NCBI GenBank assembly: GCA_003013855.2 | Contig: ML058406.1 | Span: forward strand, 310,001-374,000 | DNA from: Liriodendron chinense | Taxonomy: Eukaryota > Streptophyta > Magnoliopsida > Magnoliales > Magnoliaceae | Direction: 5' to 3' | DNA: 64,000 nt | Part shown: positions 54,860-64,000 of the stretch, piece after piece | Position numbering within the stretch: position 1 is the stretch's first letter | Layout of the letters: every line of letters starts with the position of its first letter | Notes under the pieces: generated by a model | The model's input: the letters and a program-made list of their open reading frames with translations, nothing else | The model's database searches: none | What the model was told of the DNA's origin: nothing | Translations under genes and position numbers: made by a program

Positions 54860-55935
54860 ATGTCCTTTGGAAACATGACGTTGGAGGTGAATGTGTTCTA
54901 CTTGGGCAAAAGGCATAGGGATGATGATGATGTCCACGAGGTTGATATGATTGATTCAATCGTGGAAGAGGAGTTCGCTTTAAGGCAGAATTTTGATCCT
55001 TTAGATGTTGTTAGCTTTGATCCCTTTGAGGATTGGGACGACAATGATGGCCCCCATGAGGTAAACATGATTGAATCCATAAATGATGGAGGGTTGTTCC
55101 AACATGATCTACCTGAAAGTTTAGGGACATGTTTGACACATTCTAAGGATGAATCTAATTCTCATTTCATTAAGACCTTGGAAGTGTCAATTTCTGAAAA
55201 TTCAATTCACAAGTCACCAATTTCTGATTTACACAAATTTGTTGTGCAGGATTTGGAAAAATTGGTGCTTGACTTGCCTACAGAGAGGCCAATTTTTGAA
55301 AGTGTAGAGGTTGAGGACCCACTCCAACCTACACAAAATTCTGAGAAGGAGGAAGACATAAAGGGTCCAAATCTGAAAATTTCCTCAAATGAGTTCTCTT
55401 ATACACTCAAGGAGTGCTTAACGTACTTTGAGGATTGAGATGATCCCATGATTCAGAACATTGTCTAGGCTTTGAGAGAGACCCCCCCCCGGTGCCTAAA
55501 AAGCTTCCTTCCACAAAGTGCTAAACTGAAAAATCAATTGTGGAAGCACCGGTGAAATCTGATTTTGTGGAGATTATATCGACTTGTGAAGAAGAAATAC
55601 AAGTCTCCACATTTCTTTGGTTTGTTCAAACCGAAGAACACTTCTAGGATGATCCATACTTGAATAATTTTTGCCCAGACAAGAAAGAAAGGAGATCCAT
55701 ATTCAATGATTTCCAACCAATGCAATTCTCCTTTCCTAGTACATGTGACAATTTGTTGAAGAACCCGCTGAAAGTTTTCAGCAGGATTTTCAATGGGTTA
55801 TAATGATCGATGTCACTAATGTACTTTCCAAAGCAGGATGGTGGATAGTTCTACTGAAAAATTTGTTACACCACTTGATGATCCTGCTCAACTTTGTCCT
55901 TTTAGATGTTATAATGATAATCGATCTCCTAGTCT
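54860..55935 (+). pseudogene. E9 acidic ORFX
   Basis: Same frame as protease to 55438: MSFGNMTLEVNVFYLG, DDDVHEVDMIDSIVEEEF, DDNDGPHEVNMIESI, VEDPLQPTQNSEKEEDI, SYTLKECLTYFED. Beyond 55438 stops and frame changes follow, but nucleotide similarity with E4 ORFX continues to the TCGATCTCCTAGTCTGATGG block near 55920. No known domain and no transmembrane pattern except the hydrophobic end seen in E4. Function unknown. Confidence 0.6.
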
Positions 55936-57096
55936 GATGGAGATCCTCTTTTTCTAAGGGACGGGTTAGTTATCTTTATTGCTTTCCGTAGATTAGGTTT
56001 AGTTTATCTAGTTTTATTGTTTTAAGTAGCTTTAGTTGTTGGGTTGTAGACTTCCATGATCGCTCTCTCAGGTACTATTGTTCTCACTCTTTCATATTTT
56101 ACCATTGCTCTCATGTTCATGCTCATTGCATATCTTTTTACATTGAGGACAATGCAAGATTTGGTTGGGGGGTGAGATGAGATTCCTCATCTAGCAGTTT
56201 GCAACATTTCGAGCATCATATGTGCAAAAATTTTTCGAATTTTCTAAAATTTCAAAGCTCTTTTAGAAAACTTTATTTCTATGCATTCGAGATGATATGA
56301 GTATAAGAAGAGGAGAAATGAAGTGTGTGAGGTTGTAAGTCTTGAACTTCTCCTAACATAATGGTTTTATATGTTAGTTCCCCTATTGTTGTGATTGATA
56401 GAAAATTTGAACACTCTTTACACCAAGTTCACATTACATGATTTTCATGAGTTGAAAGGATTATACGAATTGTGGATTAGCTAGACGTGATTTAAAGGTG
56501 CTGAGAAACCAAGCCGGGGTACTTTATCCATCCTTGTCCATGGGAAAATAACGAAAGATATGGATTTCTAAAAATCCTATCTAATTTAAAAGAAAAATGA
56601 AAAGGAAGGATGAAATTGGGAATGATGGAAAATTGGTGGAAAATTTCGAAGAGGGCTACCTATTACCAACCACGGGATGATCTACCCGTAACCAAAGTCG
56701 GAAATGGGACGTAGTGTGAAAGCCGTCGGAAGGACGGTAAGACAAATTCCTGTCATAGGCTTGTTTATTACTCTGTGCACCTTGAGATCTACAGTTTAGT
56801 TGATCTATGAAGAATATAATCCCAGAAACTCATGAGATGAACTTTCACTATGCACACTAGGTTTAAGTTGTTCGAGTTCTTCTATTTATCAATCAATCAG
56901 TGGGAATTTCATGTAGACACTTATTATGCTTTGAGAGTTTAAGGTTGCAATTTCTATCACCTAGTTTCTCCAAATTCTATACTTGTATATCTTGGAATTG
57001 ATAGAAACATGGTTTCTGACGGAGAGTTGGATTTGGAGGTTTGAACTTATTCACGCATGTTTTGCTCGGGACTAGTAAAAAGCTGGTTGGGGGGTG
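55936..57096 (+). other. E9 3' untranslated region with two purine tracts
   Basis: Hairpin ACATTG-AGGA-CAATGC at 56140-56155, then GGTTGGGGGGTGAG at 56163-56176. The CCGTC-GGAAG-GACGG stem is at 56723-56737. The terminal polypurine tract AGCTGGTTGGGGGGTG is at 57081-57096. No gene. Confidence 0.8.
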
Positions 57097-58504
57097 TGTT
57101 GAACCTCTAATTTATACATTGCATTGCCTATTACATCGCATTATATGCATGGTTTTCATGATTAAAAGGGCCATCTAATGCATGTTTTGTGATTGTAGGG
57201 ATGAGAGCAGACTTCACTCAATTGGAGACCAAAAAGGGTCCATTTAGTACCTGTGAATGAAGGACCAAGGTGGACCAAAGAAGGAAGAAGAAAGAGGAAG
57301 AAAAGAGAATGAAGAAAAGAAGGAAAAGTAGAAGAATGGCTAGTCCGACCGGTCGGCCATACCTCTGGACACCACTGGAAGAAGGACCAGTTGGTCTGAC
57401 CGGTCTTGACCGGTCGGCCAACCGGTCAGTGCTGCTGCTGAGCTCGCTGGACGCATGACCAGTTTGGTCCGACCGGTCGTGACCGGTTGGCCAACAGGTC
57501 GTGGCTGCTGGGAAACCCTCTGGACTGTTTGCAAAGTAGGTCCGATCGGTCATGACCAGTCGGCCAGGCCAGTCCGACCGGTCGGCCATGCAGAAAAATC
57601 AAGAAACTTCTATTTCTGGTTCCGAAATTTGTTATGCACTGCGTAACCTTACGCGGTTTCTGGAAGATTCTGATGCAACCGAGCGTCCTCACTATAAAAA
57701 GACACCTAGGGGCTCTTCCTAGGTCATCATAGAAGCTAAGGGACGTGGTGCTAGAGAGAGGAAGCCGTCGTGGAGCGTCTGCAACCCTCCAAACTCCGGT
57801 TTTTCTAGTTTTTATGCTTTTTTCATGAGTTCTAGTTGTAGTATAACAATGCTCAGCTAGAATCTCTCAGCTAAGGTTGAGAGGTGAAGCTTGTAGCTAA
57901 TTTCATGTTTAATTCAAGTTAATTGAAGTAATTTTTAATTCAAGTTTGGATTTTGCATATTCTAGTTCTTCAAGTTGGTAGTTTGAGATGTTTTATGAGA
58001 GTTCATGTGCTCCGGACATGAATTCCTTGCAATTCTCTGAGATTATCATATGTTGTGGTGTTTAGATTCGAATTATAGTAATCCTTGAGCAAGCCATAGT
58101 CCATAGGCATGGCTGTTACTCCGAAGGCTATGATTTCGAATTCTACATGTGTTGAATGGGGACTAAAACTTGGAAGTTCAACTTGAATGGAATTGAATGT
58201 GTTTGAATGCTTTATTTTCCAACTAGATGAGAAATAGGACTTCAAATCTAGTTGTGTTCTATACTTGGATTGATTGGATTGACATGGGATTGCTACAAGT
58301 GGATCCTTGAATGCCTTAGTACTTTAAATTACTGGTTTTTGTTAAGTTACTGTTTTAGCATAAGTATTCCAATTGAAACTCATATCTATTGCAAACTGAG
58401 TTGCTGGAATAGTTTGAAAGTTGTTTCTAATTCCCTATGGATCGACCTCGGTCTTACCGAGTTTTATTACTACATCGCAGCCTTACACTTGAGGCGAGCG
58501 AACA
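57097..58504 (+). repeat. E9 3' LTR (1408 bp)
   Basis: GACCGGTC arrays at 57344-57590, TATAAAAA at 57693-57700, hairpin CTCTCAGC-TAAG-GTTGAGAG at 57864-57883. Followed by target duplication ATAGG. Confidence 0.95.
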
Positions 58505-58509
58505 ATAGG

Positions 58510-59916
58510 TCATTAATTTCTTTAATCATATGCTAGTCTTGTGATCACTTAGGCTTGGAAGCCGAAGTTTTCTTTCTTAGTTTATATTGTTAAATTGTTT
58601 AAGAAGGAGAAAAGAATTTCTAAAGGTTCTAAATCCCCCCCCCCCCTAAGGACTTAGCCATAATTCTAGTTGCTCTGCTCTTAGCTTCCACACCCATACG
58701 TGTCCACAAGAGTAATAAAAAATTACATCAGAGCAAGTTGCTCTTCTAGGAGTTAATTGTCTAAAGTGAGATCCGATACCGGAGCACTAGCATTATATCT
58801 AACCGAGATGGGAGTATCATTGACCATCCACCATTCTTTGCCGGGTCCAACTACGCCTATTGGAAGGCCAGGATGAGGATTTTCTTACACTCCTTAGACC
58901 GATCTATGTGGGTTATTGCATGGCATGGATATTCCATGCCTACATATCAAGTGGAGGTTGATGATAAGATCATTGTCATTCTCAAAGATGATGAGAAATA
59001 GAATGACAATGAGAGAGCTCAATATGTGGCTAATGCCAAAGCTCTCAATGTGATTTATTGTCCAGTTTCCCCAAAAGAATTTCAGCGCATTCTCATATGC
59101 ACAACTGCAAAAGAAGCATGGGATATACTTGAGGTTACTCACGAGGAAACTAGCACAGTAAGATGCTTGAAGCTTCATCTCTTAACTACTAAATTTGAAA
59201 ATATTTTGATGAAAGAAACTGAAACTTTCATAGAGTTTTACACTAAACTTTCAGAGATTTGCAACTCTATGTTTAGCTTGGGGAAAAGGGTTCCAAAAGG
59301 AAGGATTTGTAGAAAAATACTTAGTTCCCTCACGGAAAGATTTAGCACCAAGGTAGTTACCTTAAAAGAGTGTAGAGACATAGACAACATGAAAGTATAA
59401 GAACTCATAGGTTCCTTATAAACTCACGAACTACACTTTAGGGCGCCCTCTAAGAAGGAGATTATCGCCTTGAAGACATCACATAGACACTCACATAGGC
59501 AAAAGAAGATTAAGATTGAGTCTTCTGAAGAGGGTGATGATGAGAATGATGAACAAGATAAGAAGTTCAATAGATTCTTCAAATTTGAAAGAGGGAGAAG
59601 TTGTAACAAGAAGGAAAAGAAAGTGGATAAATATAAATGGAAATCCACCAAAAAGAAAGTCCAATGTTACAACTGTGATATGTATGGTCATGTTTCCACT
59701 AATTGCCAAGAGAAGCCTACAAAAGGGTAAAAAGGCTATGACAGCAACATGAAATGACACAGAGGAGTCCAAATCTGAATCCGGTGACTCCACTAGTGAT
59801 GAGAGTAAAAAACCAGTGAGAATTCTCATGGCTACCACCACTATTTCTCTTCCCCCTAATTTAAGAGAGAATCCCGACCATTTTCCCTTCTAGGAAAAGG
59901 AGTTCCCAAACCCTCA
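58510..59916 (+). mobile_element. E10: Ty1/copia fragment (LTR end, primer site, gag)
   Basis: LTR-like sequence to about 58724, then a decayed iMet primer site (ACATCAGAGC, 58725-58734), then copia gag. It is interrupted at 59917 by E11. On the left it meets the E9/E3 junction, so E3 appears to have inserted into this copia. Confidence 0.72.
58780..59870 (+). pseudogene. gag: E10 copia Gag
   Basis: Frames broken by stops. Recognisable: NYAYWKARM-type start (near 58850), RSMWVIAWHGYSMPTYQVE, AQYVANAKALNVIYCPVSPKEF, AKEAWDILEVTHEETSTVR (UBN2-type gag domain, 59026-59400). Then a Lys/Glu/Asp-rich part and one CCHC knuckle CYNCDMYGHVSTNC (about 59664-59705), followed by ESGDSTSDES text. Capsid/nucleocapsid of a Ty1/copia element. 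No protease or later domains before the break at 59916. Confidence 0.85.
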
Positions 59917-61145
59917 TGTTCGCTAACCTCAAGTGCAAGGCTATGATGTAGTAATAATTATCGGTAAGACCAAGGTCAATCCACATGGAATTAGGGCAAA
60001 CGAATTCAAACTCTTCCAGCAACTTCAATCTCAGCAATTTTGAAATCAAAATTTAAGAACTAAGAAAAACAACAACTTAAAGAAAAATTTGATAATTAAT
60101 GGAACTAAGGCCACAAGGATCCACTTGTAGTAGTTCATTGTGAATTTATTTATCCAAGTATAAACATAATTAAATTCGAAGTTCTATCTCTCATCTAATT
60201 GGAAGATTAAGCATTCAAGCACAAATAATCCCACCTAAGTAAAAAAATAAGATTCTAGTTTTAATGAAGCATTAAAATTTAAACATGTAGCCTTCGAAGT
60301 AACAGTCATGCCAAGAGACTATAGCATGTTCTAGGGTTACTACAATTTGAATCTAATCAATCCAAACAAGGCCATCGTAGAAAATTGCAAGGAATTCATG
60401 TCTGAAGCACATGAACTCTCATAAAACATCCAAAAATACCAACTTTATTCAAACTAGAACTTAACAATCCAAATTAAAGTAAAGGTACTTGAATCAAACG
60501 AATTCTACATTAGAACTAGCTACAATCTTCACCTCTTAGCCCTAGCGAAGAGGTTCTAGCCTAGCATCATCATACTTCAACTAGAAATAATGAAAAACAA
60601 CTAAAAACCATAAAAAATCAAAATTTAAGGAGTTACAGACTCTCCATGATAATCCTCTTTACCTCGCACGACTTCCCAAGGCTTTTATGATGAGTTTAGA
60701 CCAAGACCTAGTTGTCCTTTATAGCATTGAAGCTCCAACACCTCAAAATCTTCCAAACGTGCGTAACTAGTTACGCAGCGCATGAAAAATCAGAGCTTGT
60801 AGATCAAGCTGCTAAAAATCTGCAAAAATCTGGAAATTGTACATGGCCAACTGGTTATGACTGGTCAGAACGGTTCTGGAATGGTCCGGCAAGCTCCAGC
60901 ACTTGCTGGAGTGTGGTGCGAATGGCTGGCCGACCCGTCTTGACCGGTCTGGCCCTTTGATTTATGGCTGAAATCTCTCTTCTCTTCTCTCTCTTCTTTT
61001 CTTGCTTCTTCTTATCCCTTTGGCCCACCTTTAATCATCATCAAAAGCTTCTAAATATAGTCTTTTAACTATCAATTAGGTGAAGTCTCTCTTTCATTCC
61101 TACAATAAAAAAACATGCATTAAGTTAGTCTTTTAAACATGCAAA
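59917..61145 (-). repeat. E11: Athila LTR fragment, diverged, minus strand
   Basis: On the minus strand it ends TTAGCGAACA at 59917. It has TATAAAGG at 60723-60716 and hairpin CCTCTTCGC-TAGG-GCTAAGAGG (one mismatch) at 60554-60533, with decayed GACCGGTC copies around 60845-60955. It lacks its U3 start because E12 begins at 61146. The most decayed Athila LTR in the window; no internal region next to it. Confidence 0.82.
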
Positions 61146-62691
61146 TGTTGAGCTCTTAATTGTGCATATTCTAACCCCAATTCATCACTCATTGTGCAAG
61201 ATTTTCATGATTTAAAGACTAATTGAATGCATGTTTTGTGATTGCAGGAATGAGAGTGGACTCCGCCTAATTGATGACAAAGAGACCTCTTTAAGAGCCT
61301 TGGATGAAGACCCAAGGTGGGCCGAAGGAAGAAGGAAGCAAAGAGAGAAGAAAAGAAGAAGTAATGGCTACGACCGGTCGTCCGACCGGTCAGCCAAGGG
61401 AGCCAGACCGATCAAGACCGGTCGGCCAACCGTTTACATATGCTGGACACAGAACCAAGACAGTCCGACCGGTTGTGACCGGTCGGCCAGGCCAGTCCAA
61501 CCGGTCTAGATCGGTCGGCTAAAAGAAATTCCACCTCCAGAGGCTGCTGGACTGTTTCATAGTGAGGCACGACCGGTCGTGACCAGTCTGTCAGTTACTC
61601 AAATCGGTCGGCCATGCGTAAGATGAGAACTTTCTATTTTCGGTCCGGATTTCTCTGCGCAGTGCGTAAGTTTTACGCAAATTCTCGAATATTCTGAGGT
61701 TGCGGAGCCTCCCCACTATAAAAGGACACCTAGGGATCGTTCCTAGGGTATCTAAGAGGAGTTTAAGCAAGGTTGGAGGTGGTGAAAGTGGATTTCAGAG
61801 TTCCACAACTCCTTCTAGTTTGTTTTGCTGTTTTTATGATTTTTCTAGTTGTTTCATGTTTCCTTGGATCATGAGCAGCTAAACCTCTTAGCTAGGGCTA
61901 AGAGGTGAAGCTTGTAGTGGATCTAAGATGTTTCAATTCGTTCTAAGTTGGTTTTAAGATCGAATTTCATGTTTATGAACAATGGTTTGAAGTTTATACA
62001 ATTTTGAAGTAGTTTTTCTTAGTCTTATGATGACTCATGGATGTTTGGGAGAATTACTTAAGTTCTTAATTGCTTTGTGTTAGTCTAGACCTGTATGATC
62101 CAAGGAATTGGAGTACGCTCTAGTACTATGATTTTCATGTGGGGAGTTCCTACCAAAGTTCTACTTTTCTGGTTTTCTTAATTATGTATGAGACTGTGCA
62201 TGTGATTTGAATCAAGTTCAAATTATAATCTAGTTTTGTCTTGTGACATGACTTGAGGATGGTTATGATTGTGATCTTATCCTATTGGAATTGGGACTGA
62301 CCTATGTAATTGAGCATGCTCAGCCTAGCTTGCATTGAGTGAATCATACACATGGCTCTTACATATGACAGATTGTTTGGTTAACAGCTCTATCATTCGG
62401 CTAAATAGATCTTAATATCGATTCTAGTTGAGAAAGTGAGAAACCACAGTGAATTGAGCATCAAGGATTGCTACAAGTGGATCCTTGAACCCCTAGTGCC
62501 TTTTTATAATTGTTTACCTTCAAATTAGTTTAAATTTGTTACTTACATCAATCTCATACAAAATCTGGTTGTTAACTCTTAATAGACACTAGTGGACGAG
62601 TCTGTGAATTCCTACACAAGTCCCTGTGGATCGACCTCGGTCTTACCGAGATTATTACGACATCGCAACCCTACACTTGGGGAAGCGATCA
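61146..62691 (+). repeat. E12 5' LTR (1546 bp)
   Basis: GACCGGTC units at 61371-61610, a TGCGTAAG/TTACGCA dyad near 61663-61680, TATAAAAGG at 61717-61725, hairpin CCTCTTAGC-TAGG-GCTAAGAGG at 61884-61905. The last bases read GCGATCA instead of GCGAACA. Confidence 0.92.
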
Positions 62692-63260
62692 AGGTTTTGG
62701 CGCCGCTGCCGGGGACTTTGACGGTTTTTCACAGATTTCTGAAAATAGAATCTATTTAGGATTTTTGGGAATAGTTCTAACTTAGTTTATTTTGATTTGT
62801 TTTTCTTTTTAGAGATTTCTAGGAAGTTGAAGAAGACATAAGGATCTCAAGTGCTCGAATCAGGTTCTATCTTTCTAAACCTAACTCTTCTCCTTCTCCC
62901 ATTCATTCCTATCATATTCATCTCTTGTAGAGTGGGTGGAGACTCCTTTTGGATCTCTGAAAGGTAGGCCTTGTGCCACCTGGATTCCTATTGGTCGGCT
63001 CTGCCGTCTTGGATCACCTTGTGCTCAGAGATTTCTCTTCTCACCTCTACTCCTCTTTCTTCTTTTTCTGTACTTTTCTTAAAGGATTCAAAGAGTGGGT
63101 GAGGAGTTCTTTGAACCCCTATTGACCAGGAGAAATCAGTCTCTATCCTTGCTTCTGGCCTAGCCATTGCAAGACACCTTGTGCTTTGGTCCTAGAGAAG
63201 AGTAAAGAAGGGAAGGAAGAATTCGTTTATCTTTTCGTTTCATATTTTTTTTGGATTTGT
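62692..63260 (+). other. E12 leader with primer binding site
   Basis: 62698-62715 is TGGCGCCGCTGCCGGGGA (tRNA-Asp type, one mismatch). The rest matches the E7 and E8 leaders. No gene. Confidence 0.87.
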
Positions 63261-63456
63261 ATGCCACATTGGGCTCTGGATTCCAATAACCGACTCATTA
63301 GTGAAGGGGGAATAGTTAAAGGAATTGACAGAGAGCCACGTGCTAGGAGACATCTAAACTCTCCAATTTTGTCTGAAAACATTGCTGCAAATCAACCTAA
63401 TCCGATGGGCACTCCTAATCTGGGCCAAAACCAAACTAAAACGGGGGAGAATGTGG
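63261..63456 (+). pseudogene. gag: E12 Gag, N-terminal fragment
   Basis: MPHWALDSNNRLISEGGIVK, IDREPRARRHLNSPIL, then TGENVV where the homology stops. The following residues are antisense E13 sequence ending in TAG. Confidence 0.85.
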
Positions 63457-64000
63457 TCACATTGTCATAGTTTACTATGGCAATAACCGCTTCGAACCCC
63501 TTAATGTGTAGATATGCGCTCTCAGAGTCGAGTCCATGGAATCTAGGAAGAAGTTGGATCAACCCCGGTTTAAAATCAATGTTTCCCACATTGTGAGGGA
63601 AAATTATGCAAGAGGGAGTACTCGTTCTAGCTGGTTGTAAATAGTCACATAAAGTTCTAGGTTGAGGTACATCCCCCACTTCATTCTCATCATATTCAGT
63701 AAGGTTTGGGGCTTGATTTTGATGTTGATTAGCCCCTTGATTTGGTTGATTTTCAACCATCTCTCTAGTAATTTCAGGAAAATTTTGACGTTTTCTAGCA
63801 CGAGTCTCTCTATCAATCCCTTCAACAATTACTCCGTCACGATTGAGTCGGTTATTGGAATCCCGAGCCCAATGTGGCATGCAAATCCAGAAAGAATGAA
63901 ACAAAAAGGAAAAAGAATTCTTCCTTCTTTTCTTTACTCTTCTCTAAGACCGAAGCACAAGGTGTCTTGCAATGGCTAAGCCAGAAGCAAGGATAGAGAC
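63457..64000 (-). mobile_element. E13: Athila gag N-terminus and leader, minus strand, runs off the window
   Basis: A different subfamily from E12: gag starts at about 63880 (MPHWARDSNNRLNRDGVIVE) and reads through CIIFPHNVGNIDFKPGLIQL, HGLDSESAYLHIKGFEAVIA to NYDNVT at the junction. 63881-64000 is leader sequence matching 47200-47320. The 5' LTR should lie to the right of the window. Confidence 0.83.

Larger units (their letters stand above)
50972..58504 (+). mobile_element. E9: complete polymerase-less Athila, plus strand
   Basis: 7533 bp with TG...CA LTRs and target duplication ATAGG (50967-50971 and 58505-58509). LTRs differ by about 37 substitutions plus one ~11-bp indel by eye (about 2.6%). 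It contains gag, protease and ORFX only, the same architecture as E4. It has nonsense codons and frameshifts, so it depends on other elements for movement and has decayed since insertion. Confidence 0.93.
61146..63456 (+). mobile_element. E12: Athila 5' LTR plus start of gag, plus strand, truncated
   Basis: Second-subfamily LTR (TGTTGAGCTC start), primer site, leader, first ~65 codons of gag, then an abrupt switch to opposite-strand gag of E13 at about 63456. Confidence 0.85.

Overview
The window is nuclear DNA of a flowering plant and consists entirely of LTR retrotransposons inserted into one another. I found no host gene, tRNA, rRNA or other structural RNA. The assignment to a plant rests on Athila- and Tat-type Ty3/gypsy elements (plant-specific clades), Ty1/copia gag, initiator-Met and Asp tRNA primer sites, and plant-like TATA boxes. 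There is no host gene to narrow the species.

Layout. E1 (1-12802, left end outside the window) is a very young non-autonomous element. It has 6068-bp LTRs, an internal region of only 922 bp, and one intact 164-codon ORF with two CCHC zinc knuckles. It sits in the LTR of a diverged relative, E2 (12803-13552). E2 lies inside an old Tat-lineage element, E3, which survives in three pieces (13553-14637, 32433-32573, 49300-50967). Piece 1/2 is split by E4, a minus-strand, polymerase-less Athila (14638-32432). E4's own 5' LTR is split by E5, a complete Tat element (21419-31725, target duplication GCAGA). Between pieces 2 and 3 of E3 lie three Athila copies of a second LTR subfamily: E6 (32574-36039, minus), E7 (36040-41468, plus) and E8 (41469-49299, minus). 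E7 and E8 are truncated and joined tail to tail. E9 (50972-58504, plus) is a complete polymerase-less Athila inserted at the last base of the E3 LTR, with target duplication ATAGG. E3 itself abuts a Ty1/copia fragment, E10 (58510-59916). Then come a minus Athila LTR fragment E11 (59917-61145), a plus Athila E12 (61146-63456) and a minus Athila gag E13 (63457-64000), again joined tail to tail.

How the parts relate. Only E5, E7 and E8 carry recognisable reverse transcriptase, and all three are damaged by stops, frameshifts or truncation. E1, E4, E6 and E9 lack polymerase and would need enzymes supplied in trans. Insertion order read from the nesting: copia E10, then Tat E3, then E2, E4, E6, E8 and E9, then E1 in E2, E5 in E4 and E7 in E6.

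Beyond the standard parts, several conserved signals stand out. The Tat elements carry a spliced gene on the antisense strand whose two GT-AG introns keep the reading frame. Athila U3 regions carry arrays of paired GACCGGTC palindromes. A hairpin with compensatory changes lies downstream of the TATA box in all nine Athila LTR copies. A short hairpin with an AGGA loop sits just before a purine tract in both E1 and Athila. E1 LTRs contain a degenerate tandem array. All identities and counts quoted were made by eye.
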